Source: an uncultured Anaerolineae bacterium (GTDB taxonomy: Bacteria > Chloroflexota > Anaerolineae > Aggregatilineales > Phototrophicaceae). From it: a stretch of 64,000 nt of DNA. A program made the translations under genes and the position numbers. This document shows, piece by piece, positions 1 to 8,861 of the stretch. Location: assembly GCA_934216615.1 (NCBI GenBank), contig CAKQCB010000004.1:434001-498000 (forward strand), read 5' to 3'. The notes beneath the pieces are model-generated. The model had not been told where the DNA came from. It made no database searches and saw only the letters and a list, made by a program, of their open reading frames with translations. Every line of letters begins with the position of its first letter. Position 1 is the first letter of the stretch.

Positions 1-139
1 CTTCAAGTGCGCGGGACACCCAATCCATTATTACGGGGTCTATCGGTTTGCTGACAGACACGCCCATCTCCCGCGGTTGGTTAGGGCTGGTTTGTTGGGG
101 AATGTCTAATGCTCTTTCAAGCATACTGGTTGCCAACAT
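1..139 (-). CDS. Truncated gene, N-terminal 46 residues only
   Basis: An open frame runs from an ATG at 139 leftward off the window edge without a stop. An AGGA motif lies about 11 bases upstream of the ATG. The 46 visible residues begin MLATSMLERALD and contain a Pro/Gln-rich stretch and an ALE end. I recognise no family. The frame is also open upstream of this ATG, so the start is uncertain. It is divergent from the HerA-type gene to its right. Confidence 0.4.
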   Translation of the reverse strand, partial: MLATSMLERALDIPQQTSPNQPREMGVSVSKPIDPVIMDWVSRALE

Positions 140-369
140 AAAACAGATGATCCTACAAAACGTGACAGGTTGATATATCTCCCTATACGCAGTTTGTGGA
201 CAAACCGTTTTACAGCCTTAAGATTTTAAGGATACTAAAACAACTTGATTGTAACTGATCTCGCACTAAAAACTCAGTCTAGTTGTTTATCAGTCTGTTA
301 AGAACCGCGAATACAGCGCTTTTATAAGGGTGAATGGGCAGAATTTGTCAGCCGAAATTAGCAAGATTA

Positions 370-410
370 TGATATAATAAAAATTCACCCAAACCCATCA
401 AATTGAGGAG
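370..410 (+). promoter_or_regulatory. Extended -10 promoter and ribosome binding site of the HerA-type gene
   Basis: A perfect TATAAT lies at 373-378, preceded by TG one base upstream (370-371), which makes an extended -10. I see no good -35 at the usual spacing; a TTGTCA at 345-350 is too far away. A GAGGAG ribosome binding site at 405-410 sits 10 bases before the ATG at 421. The site therefore selects that ATG over the in-frame TTG at 403, which overlaps the binding site itself. Confidence 0.5.
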
Positions 411-420
411 TTTTTTATCC

Positions 421-2112
421 ATGTTGATGCAAAATCGCAAACCAAAATCAGAACAAATGTTCTCAATGGATTATTCATCCTCAATCCAGAATGAGCGTTT
501 GGGGGTTGTCGTCGGTGGCTCTTTAAGCAAAGGGCTGACCGTAAAAATTGATGCAGGCATCTCGGTTGAATCGCTCGCGGTGGGGCGTTATGTGGTGGTT
601 CAAGGCAGCGGGAAACGCTTCTTTTGCATGATCACGGATATTGTCCTCGACAACACCAACCCCGATATTCAAAATAACCCACCAGATATGAGCGACCCTT
701 TCCTCAGCGCCGTGTACATTGGGACGATGGCGTATGGCAAAGTTCATGTACAGCCGATGCTCGCCATCGACCAAAATGAAAGTGGGCGTTTAGTGCCTAA
801 ACCTGTGAAAACAGTCCCCGGCCATTTTATGACTGTCACCAATGCTACCGTTGAAGAAGTAGAAGCGGTCTTTGGCAAAGACGATGAACATCACTTTAAT
901 GTGGGCGCCCCGCTGGAATTAGAAGAAACCCAAATCAACCTTGATCTTGGGCGTTTGGTCGAACGTTCAATAGGCGTGTTTGGGAAAAGTGGTACGGGAA
1001 AAAGTTTCCTCACCCGTCTGCTTTTAGCGGGGGTGATCGCCAAACAAAAGGCGGTCAGCTTGATCTTTGATATGCACAATGATTATGGTTGGGAAGTCAC
1101 CTCAGAAAACCCTCATACGCCAAAAGTCAAAGGGTTACGGCAAATTTTCGGCTCAGAAAAAGTTTCTATCTTCACCCTCGACCCCGAATCTTCACGGCGA
1201 CGTAACGCCAAAACTGATCACGATGTGATGATTAGTTATGATGACATCGAACCTGAAGACATCGAAATGCTCACCGAGACGATGGGCTTCACCGAAGCGA
1301 TGTTGGACGCGGCGCGTTTACTGCGCAAAAAATGGGGTCGTGAATGGGTGGCGAAGCTCATCGACGCAACTGCTGATGACTTCGACGAAGTGGAAGCGAA
1401 CTCGCCCGTTCGCGCAGGGACATTGGCAGGGTTACAACGCCGTATTCAACGGTTTGAACGCTGGAGCTTTTTATCGCGCCAGTCAGTGGGCAACAGCGTC
1501 GATCAAATCGTCAGTTTCTTACAAAGTGGCAAGAGCGTCGTCTTAGAGTTTGGGCGTTACGGCTCATCTTTGGAAGCGTATATGCTGGTCGCCAATTTCA
1601 TCACCCGTCGTATTCATGAAAAGTACGTCGAACAGGTGGAGAAGTCTTTAGGCGACGCGGCGGATAAACCGCCTCAACTGCTGATCGTGATTGAAGAAGC
1701 GCACAAATTCCTTGACCCGCGTATTGCCAACCAAACTATTTTTGGCATCATCGCCCGTGAAATGCGCAAGTTCAACGTCACCCTGTTGATCGTCGATCAA
1801 CGTCCCAGCGGTATTGATGAAGAAGTGATGTCCCAAGTTGGGACGCGCGTCACCGCCCTGCTGGATAACGAGCGCGACGTGAACGCGGTGTTGATGGGCA
1901 TCAACGGCGCGAATAGTTTACGCGAAGTGTTGGCCCGCCTCGAAACCAAACAACAAGCGATCATCATGGGGCATGCGGTGCCGATGCCGGTGGTGGTGCG
2001 CACCCGTTCTTATGACGAACAATTCTATAAAGAGATCGAAAAAGAAGCTGTCGGCGGGAAACTCGTTGGCGGGCGGGAACTGCTCGGCAGTGGCTCGAAG
2101 CGGATACGCTAA
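421..2112 (+). CDS. HerA/DUF87-type hexameric ATPase (DNA translocase-like)
   Basis: A 563-residue P-loop ATPase of the HerA/FtsK superfamily. The N-terminal part (about residues 20-80, with RLGVVVGG and RYVVVQGSG) reads as a HAS-barrel. The Walker A GKSGTGKS is at about residue 188 and the Walker B strand LLIVIEEAH at about 421-428. A downstream DQRPSGIDEEV segment and an arginine-rich stretch fit the sensor/arginine-finger region. HerA proteins of this family translocate on double-stranded DNA, often with the NurA nuclease in archaea, and some bacterial forms work with SIR2 or nuclease partners in phage defence. No nuclease partner is adjacent, so the substrate and partner are unknown. The start at ATG 421 is set by the GAGGAG site. 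Family assignment is firm; the role is not. Confidence 0.88.
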   Translation: MLMQNRKPKSEQMFSMDYSSSIQNERLGVVVGGSLSKGLTVKIDAGISVESLAVGRYVVVQGSGKRFFCMITDIVLDNTNPDIQNNPPDMSDPFLSAVYIGTMAYGKVHVQPMLAIDQNESGRLVPKPVKTVPGHFMTVTNATVEEVEAVFGKDDEHHFNVGAPLELEETQINLDLGRLVERSIGVFGKSGTGKSFLTRLLLAGVIAKQKAVSLIFDMHNDYGWEVTSENPHTPKVKGLRQIFGSEKVSIFTLDPESSRRRNAKTDHDVMISYDDIEPEDIEMLTETMGFTEAMLDAARLLRKKWGREWVAKLIDATADDFDEVEANSPVRAGTLAGLQRRIQRFERWSFLSRQSVGNSVDQIVSFLQSGKSVVLEFGRYGSSLEAYMLVANFITRRIHEKYVEQVEKSLGDAADKPPQLLIVIEEAHKFLDPRIANQTIFGIIAREMRKFNVTLLIVDQRPSGIDEEVMSQVGTRVTALLDNERDVNAVLMGINGANSLREVLARLETKQQAIIMGHAVPMPVVVRTRSYDEQFYKEIEKEAVGGKLVGGRELLGSGSKRIR

Positions 2113-2124
2113 AAAAGTATAAGA

Positions 2125-2156
2125 CTTCAGAGGCAGATATGTATCTGCCTCTGAAG
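2125..2156. terminator. Long hairpin between convergent genes
   Basis: A 15-base perfect inverted repeat (CTTCAGAGGCAGATA at 2125-2139 and its complement at 2142-2156) lies between the HerA-type gene and the convergent isomerase-like gene. On the minus strand a T-run follows about 10 bases after the stem, so it probably ends transcription of the minus-strand gene, and possibly both. Confidence 0.6.
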
Positions 2157-2165
2157 CAAAGCATG

Positions 2166-3791
2166 CTAGATCGACACATCCCCCGCCAGATGGACTTCAA
2201 TGCCCATCGCGGCGAGCATGGCGGCTTTTGCCGCTAACGCTTCATCTGCAAGGGCGGAATTCGGCGCATACGCCACATTGACATGATTCGCCTTGTGACG
2301 CGCCATCATTTGATCACGGTTCACCCCATGTAACACCGCGTGCATAATCGGCCATTCAGGGCTGGTCATGTTCCAGCGTCGTTCGGTTTCTTCTTCGGGC
2401 AATTCGACTACGGTACCACGACCGATGTCAGCGTGCAGTTTGCCGTCCATGACAAATACACGACTCCACACAATTTCACCCGGTTTACTCACCCCGCGTA
2501 ATGTCCCACCCCCCAAGCGGAAATACACAGGCGATTGGCGCATACTCGCCGCGCCTGCATAACCGTTGATGAAATGGGACGCAGGGACCGCGCCCGAAAT
2601 CAAGAACACCCACACATAAGCATCTAATTGATCGCTGGTGTATTGTTCACCGTAGCGCAGGTCATGAAGGGTGGTTGAGGGGTCTAAGCCGAGCGCTAAC
2701 CAAATACGATTGGTGACTAATGCATCTACGGCCGCCCCTTCATCAACTTCGTTGAAGTGAGGAAGCGCTTGCCCTGCGTATAGTTCTTCTTTGGTTTCCA
2801 TGTGATACACGGGTGGGCGGTCAGGGTTGTTCAATAACCCTTCGACCAAGTCAGAGGCAGGCACCGCATCTTTCAAGCCTTGTTGATATTGGATGCCGAT
2901 GGCGTCTGCACCGAAACGATGCGCGATCCGCACAGCGGTGATGTACATCTTGCATTGGGTGTGGATTTGCGCATCGGTCAGTTCAGTGGCTTCGTCGGTG
3001 CCCGTCACAAACTTGACCCCGCGCTCATCTAACCAACGGCGCACCGCGCTGGCTTCTTCGTCAGTGACCCATCCCATTTCGGCCACAAGGGCAGATTGGC
3101 TTAAACGTTCTTTGTAAATGCCTGTGGGGTTCAACATCTCATCGTCAATGATGGCGTTGTACATGCCCATACAGCCTTCATCAAAAATGCCGAGAATCGC
3201 TTTGTTCTCTTGAAGTTTGGCGGCTTCTTGATTGCCAAGCTCAAGCGCGGACGCGGGCAATTTTGACAGGTCTACATCGCGGATATGATCTATGGTATGC
3301 GTAACATATCCCTCATTCAGCCATTGGCGGATGCCATTTCTGAAAAAATCGTCCGTAAAATCTTCGCTCCATAACGTGCTGTAGACCACGCCCATCTTGG
3401 TGAGCGAGCCGTTTAAATTGAGCATCCCCACCAAGCCGGGCCATTGTCCGCTCCAATTAGCGACGGTCAAGATCGGGCCGCGATGGTCACGCAGACCTGC
3501 TAAGACATGATGGCTGTACTGCCACACCGATTCAGCGACGACGAGCTTGGCATCCTTGGGGATATTTTTAAAGATGTCCATGCCCATGCGCTGGCTGGAG
3601 ATAAACCCGTGTTTTTCCACAGGGTCATAGGCGTGACCGCGCTTGACCGTATAGCCTTCTTCGGCAAATACACGGTTGAGCTTGTCTTCCATTTCTGCTT
3701 GGGCAGGCCAGCAGGTTTGGTTGGCGGATAAGCGCAAGTCACCATTCGCCACAACATAGATTTCTTGAGAAGGGGAATTTGTTTGTGTCAT
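2166..3791 (-). CDS. L-fucose isomerase-like protein
   Basis: A 541-residue protein related to L-fucose/L-arabinose isomerases, which interconvert aldoses and ketoses using a divalent metal. Visible family features are a central FNEVDEGAAVDALV segment corresponding to the catalytic Glu/Asp strand, and a C-terminal ANHVNVAYAPN segment resembling the SNH region that supplies the metal-ligand histidine. Length is slightly below E. coli FucI (about 590). The ATG at 3791 has an AAAAGG site nine bases upstream; an in-frame upstream ATG has no comparable site. The gene stands alone: no fuculokinase or aldolase is adjacent, so the sugar cannot be named. It diverges from the DUF1232 gene, and a perfect palindrome lies between them. 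Confidence 0.8.
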   Translation of the reverse strand: MTQTNSPSQEIYVVANGDLRLSANQTCWPAQAEMEDKLNRVFAEEGYTVKRGHAYDPVEKHGFISSQRMGMDIFKNIPKDAKLVVAESVWQYSHHVLAGLRDHRGPILTVANWSGQWPGLVGMLNLNGSLTKMGVVYSTLWSEDFTDDFFRNGIRQWLNEGYVTHTIDHIRDVDLSKLPASALELGNQEAAKLQENKAILGIFDEGCMGMYNAIIDDEMLNPTGIYKERLSQSALVAEMGWVTDEEASAVRRWLDERGVKFVTGTDEATELTDAQIHTQCKMYITAVRIAHRFGADAIGIQYQQGLKDAVPASDLVEGLLNNPDRPPVYHMETKEELYAGQALPHFNEVDEGAAVDALVTNRIWLALGLDPSTTLHDLRYGEQYTSDQLDAYVWVFLISGAVPASHFINGYAGAASMRQSPVYFRLGGGTLRGVSKPGEIVWSRVFVMDGKLHADIGRGTVVELPEEETERRWNMTSPEWPIMHAVLHGVNRDQMMARHKANHVNVAYAPNSALADEALAAKAAMLAAMGIEVHLAGDVSI

Positions 3792-3943
3792 TTGTATAAG
3801 CCTTTTATTTAATAAAACTTTCATCAGCAAGTGTAACGCCGACTTGGAAACTGCGAAACAGACCGCCCGTTTTGCAAAATGAGCGATCATCTAAGTCTCT
3901 GATAAGTACCCGCGCCCATTTTGATACTTTCTGTCCGTTTTTT

Positions 3944-3957
3944 CGTAATATATTACG
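3944..3957. promoter_or_regulatory. 14-base palindrome, candidate operator
   Basis: CGTAATATATTACG is a perfect 14-base palindrome in the 201-base divergent spacer between the isomerase-like gene and the DUF1232 gene. It sits 36 bases before the DUF1232 start and just downstream of a TTGATA at 3921-3926, so a dimeric regulator binding here would cover a promoter. No regulator gene is adjacent. Confidence 0.35.
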
Positions 3958-3992
3958 TATACAGTAATTGTGGAATGAATGAGGTTTACACA

Positions 3993-4298
3993 ATGGCTAT
4001 TTTTGATCAGGTGTTGTTAACATGGCGGCTGATGTTTGATAAACGTGTGCCGTTTTACGCGAAGTTGGCAATCATTTTGCCCCTTTTATATTTGATTTCG
4101 CCCATTGATATCTTGCCGGATTTTATTCTGGGTCTGGGTCAGCTTGATGATATCGGTGTGATTTTGGTCGGGATGCGCATGTTCCAGTCGTTAGCGCCTG
4201 CGGATGTCGTCGCGGAACATCAAGGCAAACTGCCGGATCATAGCGACCCTTCGGACAATCCCGATATTATTTCTGGGCAAGCTAAAAACAAACGCTAA
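3993..4298 (+). CDS. DUF1232 (YkvA-type) small membrane protein
   Basis: A 101-residue protein with the DUF1232 signature: a segment PFYAKLAIILPLLYLISPID followed by ILPDFI and the D-D of LGQLDDIGVILVG. Two hydrophobic helices flank the SPIDILPD turn, as in YkvA proteins. The family is widespread and its function is unknown. The start at ATG 3993 has GAGG eight bases upstream; an in-frame ATG at 3975 lacks such a site. A hydrophilic tail of about 30 residues follows the second helix. Confidence 0.85.
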   Translation: MAIFDQVLLTWRLMFDKRVPFYAKLAIILPLLYLISPIDILPDFILGLGQLDDIGVILVGMRMFQSLAPADVVAEHQGKLPDHSDPSDNPDIISGQAKNKR

Positions 4299-4310
4299 AT
4301 CACGTTTTAA

Positions 4311-4349
4311 GGCGTGGCAGTTTGTGAAAAATTTGCAAACTGTCGCGCC
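4311..4349 (+). terminator. Hairpin after the DUF1232 gene
   Basis: GGCGTGGCAGTTTG (4311-4324) pairs with CAAACTGTCGCGCC (4336-4349) over 14 positions with two wobble pairs. It lies just after the DUF1232 stop. The T-run is poor, so termination is only likely. Confidence 0.4.
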
Positions 4350-4487
4350 ATTCTTCGCTTATAACCCCGCCGTACAAAACCTAACCCCAAAGAAATATCA
4401 GTTATGCGCTAAAATCAAACTTCAATAGACACGTTATGATGAGTGGTGATAGCATCACCTAACCCGATTTTTTTTGGAGCATACGCT

Positions 4488-6635
4488 GTGGCATTCGAGT
4501 ACGAAGCACTCGTAGGTTATTTATATGTGGTGGGGGGACGTACCATCAGTTCACCACCGCCCGGTGCGCATGTAGAAGTGGCCCCGCGCAAAGTGGCTCG
4601 TGGACGCGAAACCGACACCTTCTTCACGTTAGTATTCCCTTCTGGCGATACCGCCGCGCCGAGCATCTTCTATGAAAACATGGCGCAGTTGGTGACCGAG
4701 CGCTACTTTAACAGCTCAGGCAGTGTTACCAACGGCCTGCGCGCGATGATGAATCATGTCAATGAAAATCTGTACGATCACAACCAGCGCGATTCTAAAC
4801 ATTACGAAGCGAATTTAATTTGTGTCGTCCTGCGTGGCACAGACCTCTACGTGGCGCGGGTGGGGTCGGGCGTGGCGCTCTTTCGTCATGAAGGCGAAGT
4901 GAACCAATTCCCCGTCGATTTCAGCAATGATGAACAGTTGTTTGGCCCCCCTTTGGGCGTGCAAATGTCGCCCGACGTCAAAATGACAAAATATGAGGTG
5001 AGTAACGGGTCACGTTTGATTATCGCTGACCCCGCGCTGGCAGACATCCCGTTCACCAACCTTGTCCCCGCGATTGCCGGAAACGACATCAGCGAGATGT
5101 TGGTGAGCCTCAAAGGGGTGAGCAGTTCACAAATGATGCTCATGGCAATCGAGTTTGTGCCCCCCGAAGCCCCTAGCCCGTTACCTTTGCGCGTGGGTTC
5201 TAACTCATCAGAGATATTGTCCAAACCCATCACCGAAACGAAACCTCCCGCAGACCCCACTGCTGAAGAAGAAAAACCCGCTGAAGCTGAGGAAGCAAGT
5301 ACCCCCGCCGGGCCTCGCCGTTCTGAAGGACGTGATACAGTCGTCGCCAATGCTGTCGGCACTGCCGCTGTAGGGGTCGCCAGCCTGTTTGATGGTGTGA
5401 ATAAAGGCTTAGATAAAGTTGTCCCTCTGCCGAAAGAAGACCGTAAAGGCTTCTTAGCTACGCCTGCCGCCGCAGGGTTGGCAATCTTAATCCCTGTGTT
5501 GGTGGTGATCGGCGTGGTGATTTTATGGATCAGCGGGACGGGACAAAGCGAATTTGAACTGTGCGCCCGCGAAGCCAGCGAGAGCGCGACCACCGCGCGC
5601 AGTATCGCGTCGAGTGACCGTCAAGGCATGCTGGATATGTGGAACGCGGTGATTCAGGTCATCAACGAGTGTAACCAAATTCAGTCGGGTGACCCCGCGT
5701 TAGCCTCTATCGAACGCGAAGGGCGTAATATCATCGACGCGCTGATGCAGATCGCCCGTCGTCAAACTATCGCCATTGATGCCCTGCCGAGCGCGCAACT
5801 TTCGCGCGGGGTTCTGCAAGGCGACGATATGTACTTGTTGGACGATGCCAACGATCTGGTCTACCGTTTGACCCTCTCCGCTGATGGGTTCAGCGTTTCG
5901 CCCGGAACCCGCACGCCTATCGGTCAAATGAATCGCGGTCGCCCGATTGCGCAGTTTACGATTGGCGACATTTTCGACATCGCTTGGGCCGACGATGGCA
6001 GCGGCTTATCGCAAGGAAGCGTCATCACAGCGATTGATACCAACGGCTTGCTGATCGACTGCCCGCCTCGTTTCTTGCAAAACTGTAATGCGCAACAGCT
6101 CTACACCGATGTTTGGACAGACCCGATTGCCATCGCGTTTTGGGGTGGTCGTCTGTACGTGTTAGACCCAGGGGCAAACCAAATCTGGCGTTATGACCCT
6201 TCGGGTGGGGCGTTCCCCAACGCGCCGATTGAGTATTTTGTGGGCGAAAACCGCCCGAATATTCGTGGCGCGGTGGACTTTTCTATCGACACATCCGGCT
6301 CGATCTACATCATGATGGATGTTGGCGTGCTCACACGCTTCACCAGCGGTCGCCAAGATGATTTTGCGTTCTCTGGCCTGCCGACAGGTCAAAACTTGAT
6401 CTTTGCAGACTCGTTCCTGATGAACAATCAACGCCCGATTCAGGGGATGTTCTTCCCCAACCGCGAAGAACGCACCATCTACGAAACGACGATGAACGGG
6501 ACGTTTGTGAACAGCTACCGCGCAAATGATGATCGGCTGTTCGCTGAATTGAATGATGTGCTGGTAGAACCGAATCGGCAGATTGTTTATGCCTTGTCGG
6601 GGAATACGGTGCTGGCGTTCTCTTGGTCAGGGTGA
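4488..6635 (+). CDS. PP2C-like domain, transmembrane helix and propeller protein
   Basis: A 715-residue membrane protein. Residues 1 to about 225 resemble a PPM/PP2C phosphatase fold (ANLICVVLRGTDLYVARVG, then FGPPLGV and RLIIADPAL). A Pro/Glu-rich linker follows, then one transmembrane helix at about 331-350 (LAILIPVLVVIGVVILW). The C-terminal part, about 430-715, has repeated strands such as DDMYLLDDANDLVYRL and GGRLYVLDPGANQIWRY, typical of an NHL/beta-propeller sensor outside the cell. The usual GDSR motif of PP2C enzymes is replaced by GSGVA, and I see no clear metal-binding aspartates, so it may be a pseudophosphatase. The GTG at 4488 is chosen because GGAG lies eight bases upstream and no comparable site precedes the earlier GTG. 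Likely role: linking an external signal to internal Ser/Thr phosphorylation (inference). Confidence 0.7.
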   Translation: MAFEYEALVGYLYVVGGRTISSPPPGAHVEVAPRKVARGRETDTFFTLVFPSGDTAAPSIFYENMAQLVTERYFNSSGSVTNGLRAMMNHVNENLYDHNQRDSKHYEANLICVVLRGTDLYVARVGSGVALFRHEGEVNQFPVDFSNDEQLFGPPLGVQMSPDVKMTKYEVSNGSRLIIADPALADIPFTNLVPAIAGNDISEMLVSLKGVSSSQMMLMAIEFVPPEAPSPLPLRVGSNSSEILSKPITETKPPADPTAEEEKPAEAEEASTPAGPRRSEGRDTVVANAVGTAAVGVASLFDGVNKGLDKVVPLPKEDRKGFLATPAAAGLAILIPVLVVIGVVILWISGTGQSEFELCAREASESATTARSIASSDRQGMLDMWNAVIQVINECNQIQSGDPALASIEREGRNIIDALMQIARRQTIAIDALPSAQLSRGVLQGDDMYLLDDANDLVYRLTLSADGFSVSPGTRTPIGQMNRGRPIAQFTIGDIFDIAWADDGSGLSQGSVITAIDTNGLLIDCPPRFLQNCNAQQLYTDVWTDPIAIAFWGGRLYVLDPGANQIWRYDPSGGAFPNAPIEYFVGENRPNIRGAVDFSIDTSGSIYIMMDVGVLTRFTSGRQDDFAFSGLPTGQNLIFADSFLMNNQRPIQGMFFPNREERTIYETTMNGTFVNSYRANDDRLFAELNDVLVEPNRQIVYALSGNTVLAFSWSG

Positions 6636-6683
6636 GCGAACGTCATATCACGCTCTGAGCGACATTCGATCAATATTAAAAAA

Positions 6684-6709
6684 GACCTTCTCAAGGATAT
6701 GAGAAGGTC
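6684..6709. terminator. Bidirectional terminator
   Basis: GACCTTCTCA (6684-6693) and TGAGAAGGTC (6700-6709) form a 10-base perfect stem with a six-base loop. A-run on the left and T-run on the right make it a strong intrinsic terminator for both the PP2C-like gene and the convergent SUMF1-domain gene. Confidence 0.9.
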
Positions 6710-6733
6710 TTTTTATTTACTGCGTTTACAGCT

Positions 6734-8281
6734 TTATGTGCCTGGGTCTAACGGCCCATCGACGGCGGGTAACTGAGTGGGTGCGGGCGGTAATGTGGGC
6801 GCCGCATTATCATTCGAATCATCCACGCCGGGGATGATGCCCAAAGAAGCAGGATCAGGTGTGCCTACGGGGGGCACAAATGCTTCTGTGCTGACGATGT
6901 TTGCGCCTAAAGGTTGTTGGTTGGGGACTAAGCCCGTTTCGCTGCCCGTGTTCGCATCTTGAACACAACGGAAACCTACGGAAGCTAACCCTTGACCCGG
7001 CGCATAGTCACGACGGTGAACACTGCGGGCGAAGAATGGGACTGCATCCCATGATCCACCCCGATGCACCTTGCTTTGTCCTGAAGCTGGCCCTTGAGGG
7101 TCAGTTCCGGAAGCGGCGGCAGAGCTGTAATAGGTGGGATCAAACCAGTCTTGCACCCATTCGGCCACACTGCCCGCCATATTATAAAGACCGGTGCTGG
7201 TGCGACCAGAATCTAGCGAATTCACGGACATTAAAACGCCTTCAGTGCCGATAGGGGAACGGTTGGTAATCGCGTTATTTGGATCCCATGTATTGCCCCA
7301 CGGATAGATGTTGCCGTTGATGCCACGCGCCGCCAGTTCCCATTCCGCTTCGGTGGGTAAACGGCGACCAATCGCTTCACAGTAGGCTTGAGCGCCGTAC
7401 CATGTCACATTGGCCATTGGGTTATTAATGATGACATCCAACACACTGTAATTGATGTTGTCGAAAATCAAGTTGCTGGTTTCAGATTCGTTGCGTGTCA
7501 CAGCGCAAGGTTGCCCTAAGCACGCGTTGTAATGGCTTCCCGGCCCAAGGCTGTTCAAGAAGTTGATGTATTGTTGATAAGAAACTTCTGTCGTTTCAAT
7601 CGAGAAAGGGCTGATGGTCACATTATGTTGTGGCATCGAGTCTTCACCATAGGCCAACAAACAAGCGCCTTGCGCACCGCCATAACCTTGTTGACATTCA
7701 GCAACGGCGTTATTCAATTCGCCGATGGTCGTTCCCATCGAGAACGTACCGCCATCAATGCGGACGACAGAGCTTGCGCTGTTCACTAAAAGCGTATTCA
7801 CATCAATGGTCTGGTTTTGTGCCAATGAGGTGGTGGTATCGCCTAACCCTGCGGTGGTCGGTTGTGGATTGATCCCCGCGTTCATGGGCGTTTGCTGAAC
7901 AGAGAAACTAACGGTTGCGGTAGAACCGCTCACAGGGCTTACCGTTATGGGTTCTGCTTCTTCCGTGACGGTGACCGTTGTCGGTTCTACGGGCACTTCT
8001 GCTGTCGTAGCGGTTGGCTCAATAACTTCTAACGGCGCTTCGGTTGCAGTCGCCGTGGGGGTGATCGGTTCAGGCGTTGCGGTGATAATTTGGGTGATTA
8101 AGAAGGGGGTTTGTGTGGGTAAATTCGCTGCGCCCTGCCCATCAACTGTGACAATGCCTGTGGCTAACCCGCCCAAAATGACGACTGCTGAGCAAGCAAA
8201 GCCCATCACAATTCCGATTAAAATCCATTGCCACGGTGATCCACCGGAACGGCGATTCAGCGAACCGTAGTTTCGTGTCAT
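6734..8281 (-). CDS. Membrane-anchored SUMF1/FGE-domain protein
   Basis: A 515-residue protein with a cytoplasmic N-tail, one transmembrane helix at about 17-40, a long Thr/Pro/Glu linker (about 45-165) and a formylglycine-generating-enzyme-like domain at about 173-440. Family motifs are IDGGTFSMGT, NVTWYGAQAYC, RRLPTEAEWELAARG, AEWVQDWFDP, RGGSWDA and SVGFRC. True formylglycine-generating enzymes carry a Cys pair (CHxSYC) shortly after GGS. Here that position reads DAVPFFARS with no cysteine, so formylglycine synthesis is unlikely, and a binding or other role of the C-type-lectin-like fold is more probable. No sulfatase is adjacent. The ATG at 8281 has AGGAGAG six bases upstream. A Pro-rich tail follows the domain. 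Confidence 0.85.
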   Translation of the reverse strand: MTRNYGSLNRRSGGSPWQWILIGIVMGFACSAVVILGGLATGIVTVDGQGAANLPTQTPFLITQIITATPEPITPTATATEAPLEVIEPTATTAEVPVEPTTVTVTEEAEPITVSPVSGSTATVSFSVQQTPMNAGINPQPTTAGLGDTTTSLAQNQTIDVNTLLVNSASSVVRIDGGTFSMGTTIGELNNAVAECQQGYGGAQGACLLAYGEDSMPQHNVTISPFSIETTEVSYQQYINFLNSLGPGSHYNACLGQPCAVTRNESETSNLIFDNINYSVLDVIINNPMANVTWYGAQAYCEAIGRRLPTEAEWELAARGINGNIYPWGNTWDPNNAITNRSPIGTEGVLMSVNSLDSGRTSTGLYNMAGSVAEWVQDWFDPTYYSSAAASGTDPQGPASGQSKVHRGGSWDAVPFFARSVHRRDYAPGQGLASVGFRCVQDANTGSETGLVPNQQPLGANIVSTEAFVPPVGTPDPASLGIIPGVDDSNDNAAPTLPPAPTQLPAVDGPLDPGT

Positions 8282-8411
8282 ATGCGCTCTCCTAAAAAAT
8301 TACGGATTGCGTGTGTTCCACCATAAAAGCCTACAAATAACAGTGGATTTCTATACACACGGCTTCCAAACCCACAAATTGTGTGAAGTTATGGTGTTCA
8401 ATAGTAAACGA

Positions 8412-8442
8412 AAGACCCTACCATAATCAACGGTAGGGTCTT
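8412..8442 (-). terminator. Hairpin after the Flp pilin gene
   Basis: AAGACCCTACC (8412-8422) pairs perfectly with GGTAGGGTCTT (8432-8442), with a nine-base loop. It lies 35 bases after the pilin stop on the minus strand. The T-run is short, but position and stem strength fit a terminator. Confidence 0.65.
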
Positions 8443-8476
8443 AAGAAGATGATGATAACAAAAAGCAATGATGGTC

Positions 8477-8689
8477 TTACAAGTTGGTGATTACGTTAGA
8501 GAAAATATTGCCGATCCAAGGGCCAATCCACGTAACAACAACAAATGCTACAAGGACTACCAAAACAAGGATGAGTGCGTATTCTACTAACCCTTGGCCT
8601 TTCTCTGCCGTATCTATGGCAACAGCATCGTTAGATTGTTTTAGGAATCTCTCGACGCGCCGCCAAAAATGCGCCGCCCCGGAAATCAT
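8477..8689 (-). CDS. Flp-family type IVb pilin
   Basis: A 70-residue protein. After a basic 30-residue leader comes EKGQGLVEYALILVLVV, the hallmark of Flp/Fap pilins: Gly before the cleavage point, Glu at +5 and a hydrophobic helix, here ending in WIGPWIGNIFSNV. A Tad-type prepilin peptidase would cleave after the Gly of the GQG stretch. The start has AGGAGG six bases upstream. No tad assembly genes (ATPase, TadB/C, secretin-like or peptidase) lie in the window, so assembly must depend on genes elsewhere. It is probably monocistronic, with its own hairpin downstream. Confidence 0.87.
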   Translation of the reverse strand: MISGAAHFWRRVERFLKQSNDAVAIDTAEKGQGLVEYALILVLVVLVAFVVVTWIGPWIGNIFSNVITNL

Positions 8690-8861
8690 GATACCTCCTC
8701 TTAATTACACTACTTTAAAACAACAGCCTCGCGTAAATGCGTAAAATGAATAGAAATTAACAATAATGATTTATCCAGTCTAGCATCTTTTTATACAAAT
8801 AAACGTAAGGATTATCGATAGAATTTCTTAACAATAGATTACAGATTGTTGCAACTGAAGC

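Noticed and set aside
4886-5593. A 235-residue minus-strand frame inside the PP2C-like gene
   Set aside because: Opposite strand of a clear coding frame with a low-complexity Ser/Thr/Ala product; a shadow.
8281-8476. A second pilin or tad gene beside the Flp pilin
   Set aside because: The spacer holds only a hairpin; no frame with pilin features exists.
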